The position numbers were made by a program, and so were the translations under genes. Positions 1-5,976 of a stretch of 6,013 nucleotides of DNA are shown in pieces. Origin of the DNA: Lysobacterales bacterium (GTDB lineage Bacteria > Pseudomonadota > Gammaproteobacteria > Xanthomonadales > S139-57). The stretch lies in the NCBI GenBank assembly GCA_026993285.1, contig JALWTZ010000224.1:1-6013 (forward strand), in the 5' to 3' direction. Below the pieces are notes generated by a model. The model made no database searches, was not told the DNA's origin, and saw only the letters and a list, made by a program, of their open reading frames with translations. Each line of letters begins with the position of its first letter. Positions within the stretch are counted from its first letter, which is position 1.

Positions 1-2
1 TC

Positions 3-155
3 AAGGCGCTGGAAGCACGCATGGACCCCAGGGAAGATGACATCCGCATCTACCCATTGCCAAAGAAACCGCACATGGTGCAACTGGGCCGCAGCCGCCT
101 GCCCGAAGGGCTGCAACTGTTCAACGAAAAGGCCTTGCAGGCCCTGTGGCAGTAG
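3..155 (+). CDS. cas2: CRISPR-associated protein Cas2, C-terminal part (gene starts before the window)
   Basis: An open frame enters from the left edge and ends with TAG at 153-155, giving the last 50 residues of a protein. The stretch DPREDDIRIYPLP followed by a conserved LG and a P-rich tail matches the C-terminal beta-strand region of Cas2, where an acidic patch is followed by a (D/E)-(S/D)-(I/V)-R-(I/L/C)-YPL strand. Cas2 is a small ferredoxin-fold dimer, usually 85-100 residues, that bridges two Cas1 dimers in the complex inserting new spacers next to the array leader. The N-terminal half with the catalytic-type aspartate is outside the window, so completeness cannot be judged. No terminator follows. 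The next promoter begins only 18 bases after the stop, so read-through into the regulator gene is possible. The assignment rests on the C-terminal motif alone. Cas1, possibly fused to another domain, would be expected just upstream. Confidence 0.8.
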   Translation, partial: KALEARMDPREDDIRIYPLPKKPHMVQLGRSRLPEGLQLFNEKALQALWQ

Positions 156-172
156 AGGTGTACAACATGCCA

Positions 173-202
173 TTGAAATGTGACAGTAAAACTGTATATA
201 AT
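173..202 (+). promoter_or_regulatory. Sigma70-type promoter of the MerR/VIT-vWA operon
   Basis: A -35 hexamer TTGAAA (173-178) and a perfect -10 hexamer TATAAT (197-202) are separated by 18 bases. The expected transcription start, 7-8 bases past the -10, falls at 209-210, on the A of the regulator's ATG. The messenger would therefore be leaderless, which agrees with the absence of any Shine-Dalgarno sequence there. An operator-like palindrome fills the spacer, as is usual for MerR-type autoregulated promoters, although the 18-base spacer is slightly shorter than the 19-20 typical of classic MerR activation. Confidence 0.7.
183..195. promoter_or_regulatory. Probable MerR-family operator (palindrome in promoter spacer)
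   Basis: ACAGT-AAA-ACTGT is a perfect 5+3+5 inverted repeat located between the -35 and -10 hexamers. MerR-family dimers bind palindromes in exactly this position and distort the DNA to switch polymerase on or off. The adjacent gene encodes a MerR-type protein, so autoregulation is the natural inference. A looser outer pair, GTAA (186-189) and TTAC (202-205), overlaps it and could be part of an alternative site. Confidence 0.5.
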
Positions 203-209
203 TACTATC

Positions 210-638
210 ATGAAAGAGGAGTCCGCAACCTTCACTCTGGGCGAGCTGTGCGCACTGGTGGAATTGCCCCGGCGAACCGTGCGCTACTACATCCAGATCG
301 GCCTGGTAGACCGTCCCGAAGGAGCAGGGCGGGGCGCGCGCTACAACCGCCGACATCTCGACCAGCTGCTGGAAATTCGCAAATGGCAAAAGGCCGGCCT
401 TTCGCTGGAGCGCATCCGCGAACTACTGAGCGCTGGGAAAACACCCCTGGTGCCGCCATCACGCCCGAGAAACCCCGGTTCGGTGGCAGTCTGCAGCCAT
501 GTTTTCGTGGCCGATGGCATCGAATTGGTGATTGACCCCGCAAGGGCCGGCATGGCACCGGAAACCCTGCGGGCCTTCACCGAAGAGGTAATGAAATTGC
601 ACGAACGCATGCAAACGACGAAGGAGGAAGCGTCATGA
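210..638 (+). CDS. MerR-family transcriptional regulator
   Basis: This 142-residue cytoplasmic DNA-binding protein has an N-terminal MerR winged helix-turn-helix. Residues 8-34 (FTLGELCALVELPRRTVRYYIQIGL) hold the helix-turn-helix with the family's R-x-(V/I)-R-Y-Y signature. RGARYN at 41-46 is the wing, and residues 47-76 (DQLLEIRKWQ, then GLSLERIRELL) form the second helical pair. The remaining 65 residues, with IELVIDP near 104-110 and a final helix to about 134, are shorter than a long MerR coiled coil and lack a metal-binding cysteine cluster, so a metal sensor like MerR or CueR is unlikely; the effector is unknown. A GTG at 180 would extend the frame by 10 residues, but it lies inside the promoter. 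The ATG at 210 fits both the family's usual N-terminus and the predicted leaderless start. The stop overlaps the next start (ATGA), so the gene is translationally coupled to the VIT-vWA gene and probably controls it along with itself. Confidence 0.9.
   Translation: MKEESATFTLGELCALVELPRRTVRYYIQIGLVDRPEGAGRGARYNRRHLDQLLEIRKWQKAGLSLERIRELLSAGKTPLVPPSRPRNPGSVAVCSHVFVADGIELVIDPARAGMAPETLRAFTEEVMKLHERMQTTKEEAS
621..627 (+). promoter_or_regulatory. Strong ribosome binding site of the VIT-vWA gene
   Basis: AAGGAGG lies 7 bases before the ATG at 635, inside the last codons of the regulator gene. It fixes the start of the downstream gene. It also contrasts with the regulator, which has no visible Shine-Dalgarno sequence, so the second gene may be translated much more strongly than the first. 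Confidence 0.85.
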
Positions 639-2830
639 ACACGGCAAACCCGGCCACCCTGGAACCTGTGGGCAATGCCCGCATCGCGCTGCAATCGGTG
701 GATGTCAAGGCGAGCATCAGCGGCCTGTACTCCACCGTAACGGTCACCCAAGCCTATCGTAACCTGGAAGCCGTCAACATCGAGGCTGTCTACACCTTCC
801 CGCTGCCGCTGGATGCCGTGATGCTGGAACTGGTGGTGGAAATCAACGGCCAGACCTTGCGCGGTGTTGTGCAACAGAAAACGGATGCCGAAGAACAATA
901 CGAAAACGCCATCGAAGAAGGTCATTCCGCAGTACTGTTGCAACAGCTACAGCCGGGGCTTTACAGTGTGAATGTGGGCAACATTATGGCCGGTGAGCAG
1001 GTGCGGGTTCGTTTTCGATACGCCCAGTTGCACCACTGGCAGGGCAACCACCTGCGATTTCATCTGCCCACCACCATCGCCCCCCGTTATGGTGACCCCG
1101 TAGCCTCGGGCCTGCAGCCCCACCAGGTGCCCGACTATTCGCTGGATGCCAACCACGGCTTTTCCCTGGAACTGGCCCTGCATGGTCGCCTGGCCGAAGC
1201 AAACTTTGAATGCCCCACTCACATGGTGCGGGTGGCTACCATAGACCGGGTTAGGACCATCAGCCTTTCCGGTGGCAGCGCCCTGATGGATCGGGATTTT
1301 GTGCTGATTCTCACCGATGAGCGGGCCGGCGAGGTGGAAGCGCTCTGTGCGCCTGATGGAGCCCATCACGTGGTATTCGCCCCCTTCCATCCAAGAAGCA
1401 CGGAGAATGTCTATGAAGCCCCTCGTTCCATAAAACTGGTAGTGGACTGTTCCGGTTCCATGAGCGGTACAGCCATCTCCCAGGCGAGAATAGCACTGGA
1501 AGAAATCCTCAACCTGCTCAACCCGATGGATGAATTCAATCTCTTCACCTTCGGCACGGAATTCAACCAACTCTTCCCCCAACCGCTGCCAGCCACTGGG
1601 GAGTATCTGTCGATGGCCCGGCGAGTACTGGAGAGACTGGATGCCAATATGGGCGGCACAGCCCTGGCCCAGGTGCTGGAAGCGGCTTGCCGGAATGACC
1701 GGATAGATGGCCTGCCCACGGATATCCTGCTCATTACTGATGGACAAGTCTGGGATGAAGGCAGAATACTTCAGCAAGTACAGGGCAGCGGCCACCGAAT
1801 CTTCACCGTGGGCGTGGGCAACAGCGTGTCGGAAAGCCTGGTGCGGCGCTTGGCCCAAACCACCTCGGCGGCCTGTGAACTGGTCTCGCCGCGAGAAAAC
1901 ATGGCTGAAAAAATCGTGCGCCATTTTCGGCGCATGCGCCAGCCCAGGGCGGAAACCGTACACATTGAATGGCCGGGCCAACCCGTCCGACAGCTGCCCG
2001 AAAAAGTCCAGGGCCTCTACGCCGGCGATACCCTGCATACCTGGGCCTGGTTTACGCAAGCCCCTGCCGGCAAGGCCAGCCTGGTAGTGCGATATGAAGG
2101 TGGAAGCACCCTGAAGCGTGCAATCAATATCACCGGTACCGATGGACAAGTCACACCCTGGCAGGCCGACCTGCCCAGAGTGGCCGCTTTTGCCCGCCTG
2201 TCCGGTATGAACAAACAGGAAGCCGCCGCGCTGGCTGAACAGTATCAATTGGTAACCGAGCACACCAGCTGCGTGCTGGTGGCGGAACGGGATGAATCGG
2301 AAAGAGCGGTAGAAATACCGGCCCTGCGCAAGGTGCCCCATGCCCTTCCGGAGGCTCTGTTATGTCGGTCAGTCAACGAAATCAGCAACTTCAGCTCCGA
2401 TGATGTGGAAGATGATGATTGTTGTGATTTAGCAATCTGCGACTTTGACGACACTGGTGATAGTGGAAGTTTGGGTTTGCCCGACAATACTAAGGGGCTC
2501 AACTTCAATTCCGGGATTGATGTCCTGGTAGCGGGCCTCAATGCCACCTATCCTGAAACCCACTCTGCCAGGCTGGATATCACTACCATTGCCGCTCTGC
2601 AAAGCCTGGGGCTGGATAAAGTGCTGGCTGGGGTATTGATGCTGTGCATATTGGGCCAAGAAGAGCAGCACATCGTGCTGGCCTTCCTGATGCAACTGGC
2701 CGAAAGCCCCCACGGGCAGGGCCTGACCCGCCATGTACGGCGGCTGATTCGCAAGGCAGGTAAAAATGTGGAAATCAGTACAGAACTGACAGAGCTCATT
2801 CAGGGCATATTTGGTCCGCAAACGGCTTGA
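635..2830 (+). CDS. VIT domain and von Willebrand factor A domain protein
   Basis: This 731-residue protein has no signal peptide or membrane segment and is probably cytoplasmic. Residues about 10-135 form a VIT (vault/inter-alpha-trypsin) domain, including YTFPLPLDAVM at 53-63, the A-x-x-x-G-x-x-A-x-L-L segment at 92-102 and VGNIMAGEQVRVRFRY at 114-129. Residues about 265-430 form a vWA domain with a complete MIDAS metal site: D271-x-S273-x-S275, T342 in GGTAL, and D369 in LLITDG. A beta-rich segment follows, ending with the family's YQLVTEHTSCVLV at 537-549. An acidic, cysteine-bearing linker (588-608) and a helical C-terminal region (about 645-725) complete it. VIT-vWA proteins mediate metal-dependent protein contacts and have no known catalysis; annotation as a chloride channel homologue is historical. 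The partnership with a MerR-type regulator in one operon is clear from the ATGA overlap. Its binding partner and role are unknown. Confidence 0.92.
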   Translation: MNTANPATLEPVGNARIALQSVDVKASISGLYSTVTVTQAYRNLEAVNIEAVYTFPLPLDAVMLELVVEINGQTLRGVVQQKTDAEEQYENAIEEGHSAVLLQQLQPGLYSVNVGNIMAGEQVRVRFRYAQLHHWQGNHLRFHLPTTIAPRYGDPVASGLQPHQVPDYSLDANHGFSLELALHGRLAEANFECPTHMVRVATIDRVRTISLSGGSALMDRDFVLILTDERAGEVEALCAPDGAHHVVFAPFHPRSTENVYEAPRSIKLVVDCSGSMSGTAISQARIALEEILNLLNPMDEFNLFTFGTEFNQLFPQPLPATGEYLSMARRVLERLDANMGGTALAQVLEAACRNDRIDGLPTDILLITDGQVWDEGRILQQVQGSGHRIFTVGVGNSVSESLVRRLAQTTSAACELVSPRENMAEKIVRHFRRMRQPRAETVHIEWPGQPVRQLPEKVQGLYAGDTLHTWAWFTQAPAGKASLVVRYEGGSTLKRAINITGTDGQVTPWQADLPRVAAFARLSGMNKQEAAALAEQYQLVTEHTSCVLVAERDESERAVEIPALRKVPHALPEALLCRSVNEISNFSSDDVEDDDCCDLAICDFDDTGDSGSLGLPDNTKGLNFNSGIDVLVAGLNATYPETHSARLDITTIAALQSLGLDKVLAGVLMLCILGQEEQHIVLAFLMQLAESPHGQGLTRHVRRLIRKAGKNVEISTELTELIQGIFGPQTA

Positions 2831-2872
2831 GTAGAAGAAGAAAACCAGCCTGCACAGGGCAGTGCCGCGCCG

Positions 2873-4768
2873 TTAATGTGAATGCTTCACTTGCAAAAAC
2901 TGCCGCAAGGGTTCAACAAATGGCCCCCATTGCCCGGTATGGGGGTCTGGGCTTGCAAAAAGCAGCAAGTGTTCCGTGGCCCGGGTCATGGCCACATAAC
3001 GCAGGCGAGCTTCATCCTCCAAGGTGGATTCATTTCCATTCTTGTCATAGACTTTATGCAGCCCCATTTGTGCCACCAGCACCACCGGAAACTCCAGCCC
3101 TTTCGAGCTGTGCATGGTCATCATGTTCACCTGTAGCGGGTGAACTCTGTAGCCCTCTTTATTGTCTCCGGAATTCAGTATTTGATAATGGATGCCTCTT
3201 TGATCCAGCCGTTCGGCAATATTTTTGCCATGTGGGTGATCGCGATAAAGAATGGCAATGTCACCAGGTTGTAGGCCTGCCTCAATAAGGCGGTAAGTTT
3301 CGTTACACAGGGCGAGTGCTTCACCTTGAATATCTGGCAATATATCCAACTCCGGCCAGGGGCCTTCCCGCCGGTAAGGTTCTGGCCGAATTTGCGGAAT
3401 ATCCCCCTGGCTCTTCTTCAGCGGAGAAAAGGTTTCCAGCAAATGCAGTGCCGTGGAAAGAGTCTGGCGGGTATTGCGGTAATTGATCTTGAGAATATGG
3501 GTGCGGCCCCGCGCACGTATGCCCACGCTGGAAAGGCTGAAACCCAGAGAACGGTTCTTTTGATAAATGCTTTGGGTATCATCGTATAGCAGTAGCAGAT
3601 GCCCATGATTTTTGACAAAACCTACCACCAACTCCAGCCAGCAGGGCTGAAAATCATGCCCCTCATCCACCAAAATGGCATCGTATTGCAAAGAAGTGGC
3701 GCCCAGCTCCAGCTTGCGTAGCAGGGCATCCGTCGCCTGTTGCTGCCCATCACCTATACCGGGGTTTTCCACATGCAAAGCGTTGCACAGCCTTCTGCGC
3801 CATTCATGGAAATGCAATACTTCCGTTTGCTGCAGCAGCCCCCACTGATCCAGCAGTGAACGAATATAACCAGCCAGTGATTTGGTAAAACACAGTATCA
3901 GCAAGCGGCCCATGGCCTGCCCACCTCTCGTCTTGCGTTGAAATTGCTCCAGCAGTTGCCGGGCGCGGAACAGCAGAATCATCGTTTTACCGGAACCGGC
4001 CACGCCATGCACCACCCGGTGGCCTTCGCCCATGCCGCGAGCCAGCTTTTCCTGCTCCAGATCCATCACTTTCATCAAATGCCGGCTGTCTTCCTTGTTG
4101 GCCAGCAAATCCGGTTGCTTGGGCTGAATCACTATTTCAGGAAACACTACCCCGCGCACTTGCTTCAACTGCTCCTCGTCCAGTGAACAGGGAAACCACG
4201 GTACAAACAGTGAGCGCAGGCGATCCTCCAGCGCATCGGTACTGCTTGAACCACTGAGTTCATCCTGAAACAACAACCGCTCTTGCGGAAAAGCCTCCGC
4301 GAGAGGATGTTGGGTAAAAGCTGCCCGGTTGATATGGCTGAAGGCTACCGCGTGGCCATAGGGCATGCACAAATTACCCTTGTGCTCCCCATCTTTCTGC
4401 AACAACAGTGGAATCTTCTGCAAGCGGCGCACCAGTCCCAGCATCTGCGAACGAACCTGCAGGATAGGGTGGGGCATTTTCTTGAGGCCCGTTGGCGTGC
4501 CCAGTGCCACTTGGTCAGGATCTGCCTCTACCAGGGTATCCAGCCGCCAGGCCTTTACCTCCAGCAACAACAGGCCAATACGTGGATGCAGCAGGATAAA
4601 ATCACTGCGACGGTTACGCTCCCCTACCGGTTGGTCGTACCACACCAGCCAATTGTCATCCAGCTTTTGCAAGGCACGCGCAACCCGCCGCTCACCCGCG
4701 CTGCCACTACCCTTGCCTATGCGATTATCAATATGGCTGTACGAAGGAATAAACAGGGCCAAACCCAT
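2873..4768 (-). CDS. NERD nuclease-domain / UvrD-like superfamily 1 helicase
   Basis: This 631-residue fusion is read right to left. Residues about 18-130 form a NERD (nuclease-related) domain with the PD-(D/E)xK-like set: E26 in AGERRV, D56 in SDFILL, and E70-x-K72 in LLLEVKAW. A superfamily 1A helicase follows: Walker A GVAGSGKT (255-262), Walker B ILVDEGHD (365-372, DEGH where UvrD has DExQ), motif III around LLLYDDTQSIYQ (392-403), motif IV-like NYRNTRQ (429-435), motif V TMHSSKGLEFPVV (551-563) and motif VI YVAMTRATEHLL (591-602). It probably unwinds and cuts DNA or RNA with ATP hydrolysis. The frame stays open to an ATG at 4894, but MGLALFIPSYSHIDNR followed by GERRV matches the usual NERD N-terminus, so 4768 is preferred; GTGGAG lies very close before it. 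The gene is convergent with the VIT-vWA gene, 42 bases apart. Repair is possible, but beside CRISPR genes a defence role is an attractive inference. Confidence 0.88.
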   Translation of the reverse strand: MGLALFIPSYSHIDNRIGKGSGSAGERRVARALQKLDDNWLVWYDQPVGERNRRSDFILLHPRIGLLLLEVKAWRLDTLVEADPDQVALGTPTGLKKMPHPILQVRSQMLGLVRRLQKIPLLLQKDGEHKGNLCMPYGHAVAFSHINRAAFTQHPLAEAFPQERLLFQDELSGSSSTDALEDRLRSLFVPWFPCSLDEEQLKQVRGVVFPEIVIQPKQPDLLANKEDSRHLMKVMDLEQEKLARGMGEGHRVVHGVAGSGKTMILLFRARQLLEQFQRKTRGGQAMGRLLILCFTKSLAGYIRSLLDQWGLLQQTEVLHFHEWRRRLCNALHVENPGIGDGQQQATDALLRKLELGATSLQYDAILVDEGHDFQPCWLELVVGFVKNHGHLLLLYDDTQSIYQKNRSLGFSLSSVGIRARGRTHILKINYRNTRQTLSTALHLLETFSPLKKSQGDIPQIRPEPYRREGPWPELDILPDIQGEALALCNETYRLIEAGLQPGDIAILYRDHPHGKNIAERLDQRGIHYQILNSGDNKEGYRVHPLQVNMMTMHSSKGLEFPVVLVAQMGLHKVYDKNGNESTLEDEARLRYVAMTRATEHLLLFASPDPHTGQWGPFVEPLRQFLQVKHSH

Positions 4769-4822
4769 GCTCCACTTATTGATCGGCTGCAAAACAGTCG
4801 CAGGCCAACACCCCATTTTCGC

Positions 4823-4851
4823 ATAAAACCCGTGGGAAGAATCGATGGCAA
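4823..4851 (-). promoter_or_regulatory. Possible promoter of the NERD-helicase gene
   Basis: On the minus strand, TTGCCA (4846-4851, 5 of 6 to consensus) and TTTTAT (4823-4828, 4 of 6) are separated by 17 bases, giving a start near 4816 and a leader of about 48 bases before the ATG at 4768. The -35 box forms half of a 14-bp palindrome. The -10 is weak, so this is tentative. Confidence 0.35.
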
Positions 4852-4859
4852 GCTTGCCA
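4846..4859. promoter_or_regulatory. 14-bp perfect palindrome between divergent genes, possible operator
   Basis: TGGCAAGCTTGCCA is a perfect inverted repeat with no spacer, located in the 152-base region between the helicase gene (minus) and the exported-protein gene (plus). It carries a TTGCCA -35-like word on each strand. A dimeric regulator bound here could affect both genes. No regulator for it is identifiable in the window; the MerR-type operator at 183-195 has a different sequence. Confidence 0.4.
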
Positions 4860-4920
4860 AACCACCGGCAGCCAAATAACCGCCATACACTCACCCCTCC
4901 TCAAACCAAGGGAAGAAAAA

Positions 4921-5826
4921 ATGAAACACTGGATATGGACCTTTCTGATCTGCGCCCATCTGTTGCAAGCAGCAGCGGTTGCCCCCATCAACGGCCTGTG
5001 GTGGAACCCGGAAGAACCGGGGCGGGGTATTTTCATTGAAACCCAGGACGACATCACCGTTGCCGCCTTCTACCACTACGACAACAGTGGAAATAACCAG
5101 TGGTGGCTGGTAGCCGGGCAGTTAAAACTCAATAGCGCCGGCAACATGCAACTGGATGGTCGCTGGCTGCAGTACAACAGTGGACAATGCCCGGGCTGCA
5201 ACTGGCGGCAGGCCGGCAGCAATGACGCGGGTGCTGTGAGCATCGAATTTCTCAATGACTACTCGGCCATGCTCTACTGGCAGGGCGGGGCAACACCGAT
5301 ACAGCGGCAGTACTGGGCCTTTGAAAACCTGATAGACATGCTCACGGGTGCCTGGAATGTGATTTTGCTGGATGAACTCGGCATTCCACTGGCTTCCGGG
5401 TTATGGCTGGATCAGCCCCAAGGTAATGTATTGACCGGCATTGATGAACTCGATGGTCTGGTCTATGCGGAATATTTCCCCGATAGCGGCAATCTGGTCA
5501 TGATTGACGACAGCCCCACCAGTTTCAGCATCTACTACGATGTGTACATGCGAGCCAACAAGTTCTATGCCTGGTATTGGATAGAAGAAGACGGCGATCT
5601 TCCCCAGGGCAACCCTGACGGCCTGGCCACCGGCTACCGCTGGGCCAGCAAATCACGGGTAACCACGGGTCAGGGGCCCTACCTGAAACAGCTGTCGGCA
5701 CAATCAGAACGCATGCAGCAACAACAACGCCTCTACCGGCGGGAAACAGCCTTCAACCCCGATAACCCGGCACACCTGCCACCGCCCAACCCGAAAATCT
5801 TTGAACGGCTGAACAAACCAAAGTAA
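4921..5826 (+). CDS. Exported protein with WWNP-type beta-rich repeats, function unknown
   Basis: This 301-residue protein begins with a short signal peptide (MKHWIWTFLICAHLLQAAA, probable cleavage after Ala19), so it is exported to the periplasm or outside. The mature part opens with NGLWWNPEEPGRGIFIETQ (24-42) and YHYDNSGNNQWWLV (51-64). This tryptophan- and glycine-rich pattern recurs in uncharacterised secreted proteins of gammaproteobacteria and is probably a beta-sheet module. A diverged second copy seems to begin at LTGAWNVILLDELG (141-154) and runs to about residue 245. CPGC (90-93) could form a disulfide. The tail (255-301) is glutamine- then proline-rich and probably unstructured. 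No catalytic motif is recognisable. The start is supported by AAGGGAAG 5 bases upstream (4908-4915) and by the signal peptide directly after it. It is transcribed away from the helicase gene and ends at a strong stem-loop. No evidence links it functionally to its neighbours. Confidence 0.85.
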   Translation: MKHWIWTFLICAHLLQAAAVAPINGLWWNPEEPGRGIFIETQDDITVAAFYHYDNSGNNQWWLVAGQLKLNSAGNMQLDGRWLQYNSGQCPGCNWRQAGSNDAGAVSIEFLNDYSAMLYWQGGATPIQRQYWAFENLIDMLTGAWNVILLDELGIPLASGLWLDQPQGNVLTGIDELDGLVYAEYFPDSGNLVMIDDSPTSFSIYYDVYMRANKFYAWYWIEEDGDLPQGNPDGLATGYRWASKSRVTTGQGPYLKQLSAQSERMQQQQRLYRRETAFNPDNPAHLPPPNPKIFERLNKPK

Positions 5827-5833
5827 CAAGCAG

Positions 5834-5862
5834 CGAACGGGCCTGTAAACCAGGCCCGTTCG
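5834..5862 (+). terminator. Stem-loop terminator after the exported-protein gene
   Basis: CGAACGGGCCTG and CAGGCCCGTTCG are perfect 12-base arms around a 5-base loop (TAAAC), starting 8 bases after the stop codon. The GC-rich stem is typical of gammaproteobacterial gene ends. No run of T follows, so it may terminate imperfectly or act mainly as a 3' stabiliser. Its symmetry would also block leftward transcription. Confidence 0.75.
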
Positions 5863-5871
5863 TGCTAGAAT
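5843..5871 (+). promoter_or_regulatory. Extended -10 promoter directed into the putative CRISPR leader
   Basis: TG-C-TAGAAT (5863-5871) is an extended -10 element with a 5 of 6 hexamer. A weak -35, CTGTAA (5843-5848, 3 of 6), sits 17 bases upstream within the terminator stem-loop. The expected start is near 5878-5879, about 100 bases before the putative first repeat, as expected for an array promoter. Extended -10 promoters often tolerate poor -35 boxes. Confidence 0.5.
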
Positions 5872-5976
5872 CCGGCAAGAGGAACAGTCATGGAGAACCG
5901 CAACTTTTTAGATATGCAAAATTGCCATAAGGGTGTCTGCAACCTGCTGAACCACAAGAGGAAATAGTGCCGGGGA
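5872..5976 (+). promoter_or_regulatory. Putative CRISPR leader
   Basis: About 105 bases lie between the promoter and the putative repeat, with an AT-rich core (5901-5930) containing CTTTTTAG and the imperfect inverted repeat TATGCAAAATTGCCATA (5913-5929). No long gene is present. Leaders direct spacer insertion and array transcription, and this segment has the right size, position and orientation. I see no IHF-type site. The assignment depends entirely on the adjoining repeat being real. Confidence 0.45.
5890..5967 (+). CDS. Possible 25-residue peptide ORF within the putative leader
   Basis: ATG at 5890 opens 25 codons ending in TAG at 5965-5967. AAGAGGAA (5877-5884) lies 5 bases upstream as a fair ribosome binding site, and a promoter lies just before that. 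The peptide begins MENRNFLDMQN, contains two cysteines (CHKGVC) and ends in a basic HKRK. It resembles no family I know. It may be chance, since the same bases are better explained as a CRISPR leader, and its messenger would have almost no 5' leader before the ribosome site. Confidence 0.2.
   Translation: MENRNFLDMQNCHKGVCNLLNHKRK

Noticed and set aside
131..143. GGCCT-TGC-AGGCC hairpin with TTTT after it on the minus strand, at the end of cas2
   Set aside because: The 5-bp stem has a tiny loop, lies inside coding sequence, and no minus-strand gene ends there.
146..535. 129-residue plus-strand frame overlapping the MerR gene
   Set aside because: It starts with GTG inside the end of cas2 and is an out-of-frame, Arg/Pro-rich shadow of the MerR coding sequence.
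947..2341. Long 464-residue open frame antisense to the VIT-vWA gene
   Set aside because: It lies wholly within a gene with clear domain motifs, has no recognisable domain, and its composition (many Gly, His, Gln) is typical of the shadow of a GC-biased coding strand.
2831..2872. Possible terminator hairpin between the convergent genes (GCCTG/CAGGGC, or GCAC/GTGC)
   Set aside because: The stems are only 4-5 bp with bulges or very short loops. The leftward TGGTTTTCTTC run is suggestive but not enough to call a terminator.
4283..4879. 198-residue plus-strand frame opposite the helicase N-terminus
   Set aside because: The minus strand encodes the NERD domain with intact motifs over the same bases. 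This frame has no domain or ribosome site.
4769..4894. Extension of the helicase by 42 residues to the ATG at 4894
   Set aside because: The extra residues do not resemble a NERD N-terminus, and the longer gene would cross the palindrome and the likely promoter. MGLALFIPSYSH at 4768 fits the family better.
4901..4920. Partial likeness to the putative CRISPR repeat (TCAAACCAAGGGAAGAAAAA)
   Set aside because: The match needs gaps, lacks the ATTAAGAC end, and the bases are explained by the ribosome binding site of the exported-protein gene.
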